IMG/VR virus record: IMGVR_UViG_3300021077_000029
Span: 1 to 22,324 of that record
Reading direction: 5' to 3' (one strand)
Source: a virus
DNA: 22,324 nucleotides
This document shows positions 8,852 through 15,813 of the stretch, piece by piece. Both the position numbers and the translations under genes were made by a program. The notes below the pieces were generated by a model, which saw nothing but the letters and a program-made list of their open reading frames with translations, was not told the origin of the DNA and did no database searches. Each line of letters begins with the position of its first letter. The first letter of the stretch is position 1.

Positions 8852-8870
8852 GAGCCCCGGCGGGGGCTCC
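8843..8870 (-). terminator. Rho-independent terminator (minus direction)
   Basis: A perfect 8-bp stem (GGAGCCCC, four-base loop, GGGGCTCC) lies at 8851-8870. On the minus strand it is followed by TACTTTTTGG, giving a U-tract at 8847-8843. It would stop transcription coming from the MuF/gp10-like genes before it opposes the plus-strand HTH gene. On the plus strand it immediately follows that gene's stop but lacks a U-tract. Confidence 0.65.
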
Positions 8871-8924
8871 TGGCAGGGTGAGCGGGGGATGCTCGACTCG
8901 ACTGCTTGCCCTACGATTCGTCCC

Positions 8925-9446
8925 TCAGAGCCGCCTTCCTTCAGCGATGGCCTTCCTGAGCCCGGCCGCGAACCCGACGCCGATGGCTTTGCGCAACGCA
9001 TCGAGCTTGCCCGGCCAGATGTAGCCCCGGCTCTCCATGGCGAACATCCAACGCTCCCCGAGGTGCGCTGCCGTCCAGGCCGAGCCCGTGTGGCCGGCTC
9101 CGGACTTGATGACGTGGCCCCCGCGGCCGCGGCTGACCGGCCAGGCCAGCACCTTCTTGGTTTTCGGCACGATCATCTCGTGCTTGGGTCCGTACAGGCC
9201 GGTGCCCCACAACGGGTAGCGGGCGTATTCGACCGCGATCAGCTTCATCGACAGATCCTGCACCTCGCCGTGGGCCGTCTTGCCGAGCGTGTGCGTGCGC
9301 CGGTAGGAGCTGCCGGGGGCCTGGCTCGGGTAGCGTGCGAGCTCGCGCTTGTAGGCTGCTGCCGCGTTCTCCAGGGCGTAGCGCAGGGTGCCCGGCCAGT
9401 CACGCAGCGTGGGCCCGAGGATGACTTTGACGTGCTCGCCGGGCAT
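8925..9446 (-). CDS. HK97-gp10-like / head-tail connector-type protein
   Basis: A 173-aa protein with ATG at 9446 overlapping the MuF stop as TGATG. The text resembles phage proteins of the HK97 gp10 / minor tail completion type: a long N-terminal helix (LRYALENAAAAYKREL), then YPLWGTGLYGPK, KVLAWPV and HTGSAWTAAHLGERWMFAMESRGYIWPGKLDALRKAI. The GxGxYGPK...VLAWP...RG order is typical. In the virion such proteins seal the head-tail interface or end the tail tube. It is translationally coupled to the MuF-like gene and followed by a terminator. Confidence 0.65.
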   Translation of the reverse strand: MPGEHVKVILGPTLRDWPGTLRYALENAAAAYKRELARYPSQAPGSSYRRTHTLGKTAHGEVQDLSMKLIAVEYARYPLWGTGLYGPKHEMIVPKTKKVLAWPVSRGRGGHVIKSGAGHTGSAWTAAHLGERWMFAMESRGYIWPGKLDALRKAIGVGFAAGLRKAIAEGRRL

Positions 9447-11101
9447 CAGTCTGCCTCGGCCAGAGGCTCGCCCGCACCGATAACCGGATCCACACCGTCA
9501 CTCGCGGGCGGGTTGGCTGCCACGTCCTCGTCCTCGAACCCTGCCGGGATCACGACCCACTCGCAGCGACAGTTGTGGATTATAATGCCGTTGCAAGCAA
9601 ACATGTGCCACGGTTCAGACTGGAGGTCATAGACGTGCCCGACATAACGGAAGTGCCGAATCTCACAGACCTCATCGAATCCTACATTGGCGGGGTATCG
9701 CTGAAGGAGTGCGCGGAGCGGTCCGGCATATCGCGATTCATCTTGCGTGACAGGTTCGAGAAGGAGGGCGTTACGATCCGCGACCGCTCGGGCGGGATGT
9801 ATGCCCGCATGGCTAAGACTACCAAGGCTGAGAGGCAGCGGCTGACCGCTGCTGCAAACAAGGCTGCCAGGGGCCGCACCTGCACCCGAGAAGAAAGGAC
9901 GAAGCGAGCTGCTACTATCGAGCGACTTACTCTGCGCGCGACCGACCAAGAACGCTGGTTGGCTGAACGTCTGCGGGAGACGGTTTCCTACGGCCCGCTC
10001 GTCCTCCAGAGAGCCGAGGGCATTTACAACATCGACCTCGCGGTGCTCTGCCCACCACTCGCGGTCGAGCTGTTCGGCGGCACTTGGCACACGGCACCTC
10101 GTCATGCCACGAGACAGCGCGAGCGCGTCGAATACCTGCTCGATCATGGCTGGCATCTCGTCGTCATCTGGACCGACAAGCCGCTCTGGATCGGAGCAGT
10201 AAATTACCTCGTCACCCTGCTTGATGAGCTGAGCGATTCGCCATCCGGCCCTCGTCAGTACCGCGTGATCCTTGGTGACGGCCAACCTGCGCCCCGAACG
10301 AAGACATATCTCAACTGCGAGCCCTTCGTACCGACAGCGTGTCGCCCCCGTCAATCCGGGGACGGATACGAACTGCCCCGGTAGCACGCAGCCGGGGTGG
10401 CTAGCATCCGGCGGCTGCGGTTCCTGACCGTCGATGTTGTAGGGGCTGGCCTCTGCAAGGCCGGCGCAGACCGAGCACACCACGTCGTCGTTACTGTCGT
10501 CCCACTCGCCCTGCGTCGAGCCCAGCCGTTCCCCGATGATCTGGCTCTCGGCGGTGCAGAGGCGCGTGCCCTCCGTGGTAGCGATCAGCGCAGAGCGCGA
10601 CGGGGCGAACCAACGGCCCAGGGAAGTCTCAAGCGCGGGCTGGCCGGGGTTGGCCGGGTCTGAGGCCCAGGCCATCGTCTCGCGGTGGACGGCATCGCGC
10701 ACGGTCGCGCTCACGCCCTTGAAGCCGCCCGGCACCTCGCGCTCGAAGTTCTGCACGTAGCGGTCGTAGATGTGCTCGGCCCGGACCTCATCGACCTCGT
10801 GGCCGGCATTGGCGAACCACTCGCCCTCGCCCTTGGCCAGGATCACCGACGCGGCCCGCGTACCACTGCTGAGGCCGTCCTGGATGGCGGCCTCCATGCG
10901 GTTCAGCACTTCCGGGGATAGCAGCTCGCCGTACTCGGCCTTCGCCACCTTGGCTCGTACAGACGAGAGCTGTGAGCGCAGGATCTGCCAGCCTCGCTTG
11001 TAGCCCTTGGCGGCCTCGGCCTCCAGCACGGCCCGCGCTTTCTTGCGGGCCAGCTTGACGACCAGGCGGTGCCCGGTCAGACGGGCAGGCAGCATTGCCA
11101 T
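9446..11101 (-). CDS. MuF-like head morphogenesis protein interrupted by an intein
   Basis: A 551-aa precursor. Residues 1-237 and 511-551 are the exteins, giving a 278-aa mature protein after splicing. They include VCSVCAGLAEASPYN and the junction HPG/CRCEW, which recreates the HPxCRC motif that closes MuF-type (phage Mu gpF-like) domains. Residues 238-510 are an intein (separate entry). MuF proteins sit next to the portal gene and act in head assembly or are packaged in the head; the position fits. The start could be ATG 11101 or the ATG two codons later; the SD is weak and the gene overlaps the upstream stop by 25 nt. Production of the mature protein depends on splicing, because the intein splits the conserved Cys-rich motif. 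Confidence 0.85.
   Translation of the reverse strand: MAMLPARLTGHRLVVKLARKKARAVLEAEAAKGYKRGWQILRSQLSSVRAKVAKAEYGELLSPEVLNRMEAAIQDGLSSGTRAASVILAKGEGEWFANAGHEVDEVRAEHIYDRYVQNFEREVPGGFKGVSATVRDAVHRETMAWASDPANPGQPALETSLGRWFAPSRSALIATTEGTRLCTAESQIIGERLGSTQGEWDDSNDDVVCSVCAGLAEASPYNIDGQEPQPPDASHPGCVLPGQFVSVPGLTGATRCRYEGLAVEICLRSGRRLAVTKDHAVLTRAGWRIAQLIKQGDEVIYCSDPERLVGPDDDEMPAMIEQVFDALALSRGMTRCRVPSAAEQLDREWWAEHREVDVVNALGSLEDERAVGNRLPQTFSQPAFLVGRAQSKSLDSSSSLRPFFSGAGAAPGSLVCSSGQPLPLSLGSLSHAGIHPARAVADRNALLLEPVTQDESRYAGPLRALLQRYPANVGFDEVCEIRHFRYVGHVYDLQSEPWHMFACNGIIIHNCRCEWVVIPAGFEDEDVAANPPASDGVDPVIGAGEPLAEAD
9581..9586 (+). promoter_or_regulatory. Candidate -10 box of the antisense endonuclease
   Basis: A perfect TATAAT lies 49 nt before the GTG start on the plus strand. 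No good -35 is visible at the usual distance. On the minus strand these bases are Ile codons ATT-ATA of intein block G, followed by ATC. ATA is very rare in this GC-rich window, which suggests the codon choice serves the promoter. Confidence 0.5.
9635..10384 (+). CDS. Vsr-like (EDxHD-type) homing endonuclease encoded antisense to the intein
   Basis: A 249-aa plus-strand protein. GTG 9635 is chosen because GGAGG at 9622-9626 precedes it by 8 nt; the frame is open back to GTG 9575 inside intein block G. Residues 7-50 form a helix-turn-helix module (YIGGVSLKECAERSGISR... GVTIRDRSG) seen in phage homing enzymes. A basic linker follows (residues 60-100). Residues 104-185 form a PD-(D/E)XK/Vsr-like nuclease: QERWLAERL (Glu106), YNIDLAV (Asp134), VELFGGTWH (Glu145, His152), HGWHLVVIWTDKPLW (Asp181). 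The closing YRVILGDGQPAP is common at the end of such enzymes. The size is close to that of known EDxHD homing enzymes. The TAG stop is the complement of intein Leu3. It probably cleaves intein-less MuF alleles and so spreads the intein. Confidence 0.82.
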   Translation: MPDITEVPNLTDLIESYIGGVSLKECAERSGISRFILRDRFEKEGVTIRDRSGGMYARMAKTTKAERQRLTAAANKAARGRTCTREERTKRAATIERLTLRATDQERWLAERLRETVSYGPLVLQRAEGIYNIDLAVLCPPLAVELFGGTWHTAPRHATRQRERVEYLLDHGWHLVVIWTDKPLWIGAVNYLVTLLDELSDSPSGPRQYRVILGDGQPAPRTKTYLNCEPFVPTACRPRQSGDGYELPR

Positions 11102-11331
11102 GGCGGGCCTGCTTCACGGTCGAAGCGGTCATAGCCCAGGCAGCGCCGGGAGTTCAGCACAAAGTCGGCCTGGGCGGCGGCCAGGTCAGCCCCGCTGCCG
11201 AAGACCGGGAAGCCGGCATCCTCGCCGATGACCGCGATCTGCCCGTCTGCGAGCTCGCAGACGCTGGCCGGGGCGTAGACCTGAGTCGAGGCCACGAAGA
11301 TCATGGGCGGTGGGATCGCGGCGACCCTCAT
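11077..11331 (-). CDS. Hypothetical protein between MuF and wHTH gene
   Basis: An 84-aa protein with ATG at 11331 overlapping the upstream stop (ATGA), and running 25 nt into the MuF-like gene. The text is mixed hydrophobic (MIFVASTQVYAPASV, QIAVIGEDAGFPVFG), with two cysteines close to the C-terminus. I do not recognise a family. Its place between portal-side genes and MuF fits a small head-associated or accessory protein. The tight overlap on both sides supports that it is translated. Confidence 0.55.
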   Translation of the reverse strand: MRVAAIPPPMIFVASTQVYAPASVCELADGQIAVIGEDAGFPVFGSGADLAAAQADFVLNSRRCLGYDRFDREAGPPWQCCLPV

Positions 11332-11801
11332 TGCCAGTACCGCTGCCCGAGGTGGACGAGCACGCGGTCGGCAGCAGCCGGGTCGAGACCGTCGATGATC
11401 TTCATACAGGTCTGCAAGGCGTAAGCTTCCTGCTCGGGCGGGGTGAGCGGTGCGGTCCTTATCTCACTTTTGGGCGCTTGCGGTGAATCAGGCCGGGCGC
11501 TATCTAACTCCGGTGAGGTTCCGGGCCCGATGACCTTGCTCGGGACCTTGACCGTCAGGGGCGGGCAGGAAGCTTGCTCGCAGACCTTGTGGCGCACGGG
11601 CTCGACCAGCCGGTAGCTGGCACCGCGCTTCTCAATGACGTGCCCGGCGGCGCGCAGCTCCTCGATCACAGCTTTCTGGACTGCGGCGGTGCCGGTGATA
11701 CCGAGCTTGTGGTTGTGGACAAACCCGTCGTCGCTGTCCTCACCGTGGAGGTGGCTGAGTACGGTGAGCGCTCGCGGCGAGAGGCCGGCTACCAGGGTCA
11801 C
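11328..11801 (-). CDS. Hypothetical protein with winged-helix-like N-terminus
   Basis: A 157-aa protein with ATG at 11801, overlapping the portal stop by 4 nt. Residues 1-70 look like a winged helix: SPRALTVLSHLHGE, then HNHKLGITGTAAVQKAVIEELRAAGHVIEKRGASYRLVEP, where the last part reads as recognition helix plus wing. A Pro/Ser-rich linker follows. Residues 115-157 (LTPPEQEAYALQTCMKIIDGLDPAAADRVLVHLGQRYW) form a short helical tail common in phage regulators. It may be a DNA-binding accessory. Its place inside the head operon, between portal and MuF, is unusual for a regulator. Confidence 0.65.
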   Translation of the reverse strand: MTLVAGLSPRALTVLSHLHGEDSDDGFVHNHKLGITGTAAVQKAVIEELRAAGHVIEKRGASYRLVEPVRHKVCEQASCPPLTVKVPSKVIGPGTSPELDSARPDSPQAPKSEIRTAPLTPPEQEAYALQTCMKIIDGLDPAAADRVLVHLGQRYWQ

Positions 11802-14188
11802 GACTCACCGCCCGGTTTCTGCGGAGTGCCGTCACCGACCGGGGTCTCCGTGGTCGTCGTGCTGTCGGACCCGCTCGTCCAGGTCGCGGCGGCGACAATC
11901 GGGATCCCGCCTGCCTCGATGGCAGCCACGAGCCGTTCCTGGCAGAGCTTCACGGCCTCATCCCCGACCAGGGCTGCCAGGTCAGACCACATATCGTCCC
12001 ACTTGGTGGCGTGCTTCAACGTCCAGTCCATGTCGGGGCTGAAGGGCTGGTTGGCCACCGCATCGACGAACGGGCTCATGATCGGCTTGTTCTCGACCGG
12101 GAAGAACAGGCCCTGGTCGATCAGCACGGGCCTGCGCTCGTCAGACGGATGGGTAAGCCAGTTGCCCTTGATGCCGTCACCCATGCGGCGGTCTAGGTTG
12201 CCGCCCAGGTAGTCGAGCACAGCCGCCCGCTCGACCCAGTAGGGACTGTACTCGGAGGGCGGCTGTGCAGGCTGGCGGTGGGTCACGTACATGCTGACCA
12301 CGCCGGGCTGGTCCTCGACCTTGGCCACGTAGGCCACGGGGCAGCAGTAGAGGCCGAGCGTGCGGTCCAGGATGTAGGCGGCGGCGTCGCCCAGGTACTG
12401 CGGATGCCCGACGCGCTCGATGAGCTTGGGATTCTCGTCGGCGTAGGGCTTCCAGATCCCGGTACGCGGCTCCTTGCCTTCCGGCACCAGGGCCACGATG
12501 TAGACCCCGTTCGCGTGCCCGCCGAAGGGCACCTCCAGGGTAGCGTTCGGGGCGGCCAGCGGAGCGCCGTAGTAGTCGTCGTCGCCCTCGTCCACGCCGC
12601 AGATCTTCTTGACGGCCAGCTCGTGACGTCCGAGGGATTTGCTGGCCGATGAGGGTTTACTGCGGGAGCGGGGAGCCGAGGTCGTTTTGCCGGGGCTCAG
12701 GGTGCCCTCACCGATGATGCGTGCCGCCAGCTTGGTGTCCTGGCTGGACGGCGTGGACTGCCCGTCGTAGGCCGCAGGAGAGATCGAGCCGTCGGTCGTG
12801 CTGCTGCCGGTGGAGGAGCTGTCCCCGGTAGCGACCTGGCTGGCCGGGTCGGTCGACTTGGCCCCCTTCGTGAGCCAGTCGCTGATGTTGGTGATGCCGT
12901 TGTTGCGGATCACGCAGAGGATGTCGCCCCCCGGCAGCTTCTCCTGGCCGACTGCGGCGCGGGCCTCGTTCAAGGTGATCAGCCCCCCGGCGAACTGCGT
13001 GACGGCGGCGGTCTGCATGGATGCCGGGTCGAGCCCCTGGGTGGGAAGCTGGAGCTCAAAGATCACGTCGTTGCCGCCGCCGACTGCGCGGATGAACTCG
13101 CGGCAGGCGCGCTGGAGGTACATCTGGAGGGGCCCGAGCCCGATGCGGTAGAAGGTCTGCGTGGCCATGTCCATGAAGCCCTTGCCGCCCAGGCCCTTGC
13201 CCGGCGTGTCGCCCAGCTCAGACGGGGGCACGCCGCAGGCCAGGCCGAGCCGGTGGTAGCAGACATCGTAGAGCTGCTGGGGGAAGTCCGGCTTCTTGGT
13301 CGGGATGAAGAACGGCTTGAACGGCACGACCTTGATACGGCTGCGCTCTTCCAAGCTGCCTGCCCTCATGGTGCTGTTGAAAAGCTGTTCCCACTGTTCG
13401 ACCTGAGCCGGGGTCAGTTGCTCCTCGCCGTCCTGGCCGAGGATCCCTTCCGGCATGTTGCCTTCGCGGTAGTGCGCAAGCTCGAAGCCGTTGATGTTGG
13501 CCAGGATGAGGCAGGCCGTCCATGCCTCCTCGATGGGGCTCATGCCATACGGCGCGTTGTAGCGCGGCCAGCGCGGGCGGTACCAGATCTTCGAGCGGTC
13601 GAACCAGTTGAACGGCATGCCGTGGATGATCTGCACGAAGGCCGGCTCCGGGGGTTTCGGTGTGTGCCCGTGGGCGTCGATCAGGGTGAAGATCGTGGTG
13701 CCGTCGATGTACTCCAGGGCCTTATCGTCCATGTTCCAGCCCAGGCAGCCCGAGTCGAAGACCACGGCGTTCTGGATGAAGCGCGTGGCCCACACGTCGA
13801 AACCGAGATCGCGGTCCGGGGAACGCAGGAACCACTCCCAGGCCGGGTCTTGGCTCACGTCGTTGCCCTTCGAGTCGTGCAGGGACGGCGTGAAGATGAG
13901 GAACTCCTTGCAGAGCATGTGGACGATGTGCTTCAGCTCGTCCAGGGTCTCCCAGGCCAGCGCCAGGGCGTTGAACGGCATCAGGCCGTAGCTCGTGCGG
14001 GGTGAGATCGTGGCGTTGACGTTGGGCGGGTAGTCGATGGCGCGGGGGAAGTCCTCTTCCCAGGGCTTCGACGTGGGGCGTATCGGCGTGCCGGGCCCGT
14101 AGAGGGTCTGCTGCCAGGATGCGGGGGTGGGCTGCTCGTTCAGCGGCTTTGGCCGGAACAGCTTACTGACAGGATCGAAGAAGCCCAT
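11798..14188 (-). CDS. Portal protein fused to a PI3/4-kinase-like C-terminal domain
   Basis: A 796-aa protein with ATG at 14188. Residues about 60-440 are a phage portal: NGFELAHYREGNMPEGIL, GVPPSELGD, the TFYRIGLGPLQMYLQR helix and the LITLNEARAAVGQEKLPGGD ending used by many portals. A Ser/Thr-rich linker (450-520) follows. Residues 555-770 look like a PI3/4-kinase-like or SCO1664-like fold: GIWKPY (Lys580, nucleotide-binding candidate), DAAAYILDRTLG, VSMYV (hinge), AVLDYLGGNLDRR (Asp666, catalytic-loop candidate), NWLTHP, and RRPVLIDQGLFFP (Asp691, metal-binding DxG). The portal would form the dodecameric DNA gate at the head vertex. The extra domain could modify a host or virion molecule. 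The total length is far above the usual 400-550 aa. Confidence 0.85.
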   Translation of the reverse strand: MGFFDPVSKLFRPKPLNEQPTPASWQQTLYGPGTPIRPTSKPWEEDFPRAIDYPPNVNATISPRTSYGLMPFNALALAWETLDELKHIVHMLCKEFLIFTPSLHDSKGNDVSQDPAWEWFLRSPDRDLGFDVWATRFIQNAVVFDSGCLGWNMDDKALEYIDGTTIFTLIDAHGHTPKPPEPAFVQIIHGMPFNWFDRSKIWYRPRWPRYNAPYGMSPIEEAWTACLILANINGFELAHYREGNMPEGILGQDGEEQLTPAQVEQWEQLFNSTMRAGSLEERSRIKVVPFKPFFIPTKKPDFPQQLYDVCYHRLGLACGVPPSELGDTPGKGLGGKGFMDMATQTFYRIGLGPLQMYLQRACREFIRAVGGGNDVIFELQLPTQGLDPASMQTAAVTQFAGGLITLNEARAAVGQEKLPGGDILCVIRNNGITNISDWLTKGAKSTDPASQVATGDSSSTGSSTTDGSISPAAYDGQSTPSSQDTKLAARIIGEGTLSPGKTTSAPRSRSKPSSASKSLGRHELAVKKICGVDEGDDDYYGAPLAAPNATLEVPFGGHANGVYIVALVPEGKEPRTGIWKPYADENPKLIERVGHPQYLGDAAAYILDRTLGLYCCPVAYVAKVEDQPGVVSMYVTHRQPAQPPSEYSPYWVERAAVLDYLGGNLDRRMGDGIKGNWLTHPSDERRPVLIDQGLFFPVENKPIMSPFVDAVANQPFSPDMDWTLKHATKWDDMWSDLAALVGDEAVKLCQERLVAAIEAGGIPIVAAATWTSGSDSTTTTETPVGDGTPQKPGGES

Positions 14189-14229
14189 GCGCCCCGTGTT
14201 CGCCGTCGGTAGGGTGTTTCCCTTCCCCC

Positions 14230-15813
14230 TCAGCCGCGCAGGCCGCGAGCTGCCATCAGGGCCACGCGGTTGGCCTCGGCAGCGGCTTCCTCGCGTTCTG
14301 CCTGCCGCCGGGCTTGGTCGTCTGCGATCTGGTTGGGGTCGTTGCTCTCAATGGCCGGCGCAACGTCCTCGTCCGGGGGATCCTCGCCGCGAGCCACGGC
14401 CAGCTCGCGCTCGCGGTTCTGGCGCTTGCGCTTCTCGGCCTCCAGCCAGGTCTCGGGGTTGCGCGGGATCTCGCCGCGCATCCGCTGCCCGATCTTGGCG
14501 ATCTCGTCGGGCGTCCAGATGCTGCCCTTGTCCACGGCCATGACCAGATAGCGGCTCGCATCCTGGCCGTGGTCGCACTCCTTCACGGGCTCCGAGTCCT
14601 TGATACCGTCCTTCCAGACGTACAGCTCGACCTCGTCCTCGGTGGAGGTGGGCTGCTTGGAGTCGACCAGATCAGCGTCGGTGGTCAGGGCGCAGTCACG
14701 CAGGTAGACCACGCCGTGGCTGCTCAGCCGGGCCTGGTTGGCGAAGCGCTGCTTCACGGCCTGGATGCCGACCGAGACTGACTTCTTGGCCGCGATGGTG
14801 CCGACCCCCCAGTGTTTTTCCAGGGTCGCCCGGCCCTCGGCGTCATGGTCGCAGATGATACCGCCGCCGGGGAAGTCCTCACCGACGCGGTACATCCAGT
14901 CGTGCACTACCTGGCAGACATCTTCGACCAGCATCTTGGTGTGGTAGAGCTCAGCGAAACGCAGCAGGGTGCCGGTCTCGGGATCCTGCGCCCAGGCTTG
15001 CCAGCAGAACGGGTGGGTGTAGCCGAAGTCGATGGACCACCAGCGCGTCCAGTCGCGGGGCGGCAGATCCCCAGGGTAGAAATCAGAAGCCGGCCGCAGG
15101 TGGATGTCGCGGTCGAACTCCTCGTAGATCATGCCCTCGGCTGCCACCCAGAGGCCGTGGCGCAGGCGCTTGAGGCGCACGCCGGTCAGCGCGTCCAGCT
15201 TGCTGATGTAGGCCCGGCCCGCGTCAGAGAACTCGCGGGCGGCGTGGTCGTAGAGGCTCGGGTTGTCTTCGTGGGCAGTCTCGATCATCCGCAGCTTGCC
15301 TGCCTGGGCACGCTTCAGGATCCAGTGGTTCGGGCCCTGCGGGTTGCAGTCGCCCAGGATCCGCATGTTCGGGAGCACGCCGTTGCGCAGCCGGGTGATC
15401 AGCATTTCCCAGTCGCCTTCCTCGATCTCGGTGGCTTCCTGCACGTAGACCAGATCCAAGTCCGAGGACATCAGCCGGGACGGCTCGTTCAGTCCTACCG
15501 CGATGATCCTGGCTCCCGTCGTGTGGTAGCGCCACTCGCTGTTGCCGTACCAGCGGGCGTCGCGGGGGTTGATGATGCGCTGCAAGGTGACGAGCACACT
15601 CTGCGTCATGGACTCGCGGGTGCGGCGGGCGATCAGCACCCGCAGGTTGTCGTGGTCTTTGCAGATCAGGTTCAGTAGCTCGCAGATGGCTTGGCTCTTG
15701 CCCGTACCGGATGGCCCGGACAGGATGACCTCCGGCTCGTCGGCATCGAAGACCTTGGCGCTGCCGCCGAAGTAGTCGTAGGGGATCTCTTTCACGCGGC
15801 CGGGCTCAGCCAT
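14230..15813 (-). CDS. Terminase large subunit
   Basis: A 527-aa DNA-packaging motor with ATG at 15813, overlapping the small-subunit stop by 8 nt. The ATPase domain has Walker A GPSGTGKS (33-40), Walker B LDLVYVQEA with catalytic Glu126, and the coupling motif GDCNP (154-158). The nuclease domain has the acidic triad candidates Asp262 (SIDFGYTHP), Asp322/Asp324 (CDHDAEG) and Asp418 (HGQDASRY). The C-terminal 90 residues are charged and helical. It cuts concatemeric DNA and pumps it through the portal encoded next. All key residues are present, so it should be functional. Confidence 0.95.
   Translation of the reverse strand: MAEPGRVKEIPYDYFGGSAKVFDADEPEVILSGPSGTGKSQAICELLNLICKDHDNLRVLIARRTRESMTQSVLVTLQRIINPRDARWYGNSEWRYHTTGARIIAVGLNEPSRLMSSDLDLVYVQEATEIEEGDWEMLITRLRNGVLPNMRILGDCNPQGPNHWILKRAQAGKLRMIETAHEDNPSLYDHAAREFSDAGRAYISKLDALTGVRLKRLRHGLWVAAEGMIYEEFDRDIHLRPASDFYPGDLPPRDWTRWWSIDFGYTHPFCWQAWAQDPETGTLLRFAELYHTKMLVEDVCQVVHDWMYRVGEDFPGGGIICDHDAEGRATLEKHWGVGTIAAKKSVSVGIQAVKQRFANQARLSSHGVVYLRDCALTTDADLVDSKQPTSTEDEVELYVWKDGIKDSEPVKECDHGQDASRYLVMAVDKGSIWTPDEIAKIGQRMRGEIPRNPETWLEAEKRKRQNRERELAVARGEDPPDEDVAPAIESNDPNQIADDQARRQAEREEAAAEANRVALMAARGLRG

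Larger units (their letters stand above)
9572..10390 (-). mobile_element. Intein (273 codons) in the MuF-like gene
   Basis: Class 1 intein features are visible in full. Block A starts with Cys1 (CVLPGQFVSVPG) and block B has VTKDHAVLTRAGW with the TxxH histidine at intein residue 42. Block F is YVGHVYDLQSEPWHMFA, block G ends NGIIIHN, and a +1 Cys follows. All residues needed for splicing are present. The intein has no LAGLIDADG or HNH domain in its own frame. The roughly 175 residues between blocks B and F look like non-family linker text because they are the complement of an endonuclease gene on the plus strand. Insertion at the most conserved HPxCRC codons of the host gene is typical of intein site choice. 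Confidence 0.92.

Noticed and set aside
9575-9634. GTG 9575 as the true start of the antisense nuclease
   Set aside because: It lies upstream of the TATAAT box and lacks an SD, whereas GTG 9635 has GGAGG at a good distance.
9446-11101. Reading the middle of the MuF-like ORF as an ordinary, uninterrupted virion protein
   Set aside because: All intein blocks and a nucleophile at both junctions are present, and the exteins rejoin to a standard HPxCRC motif.
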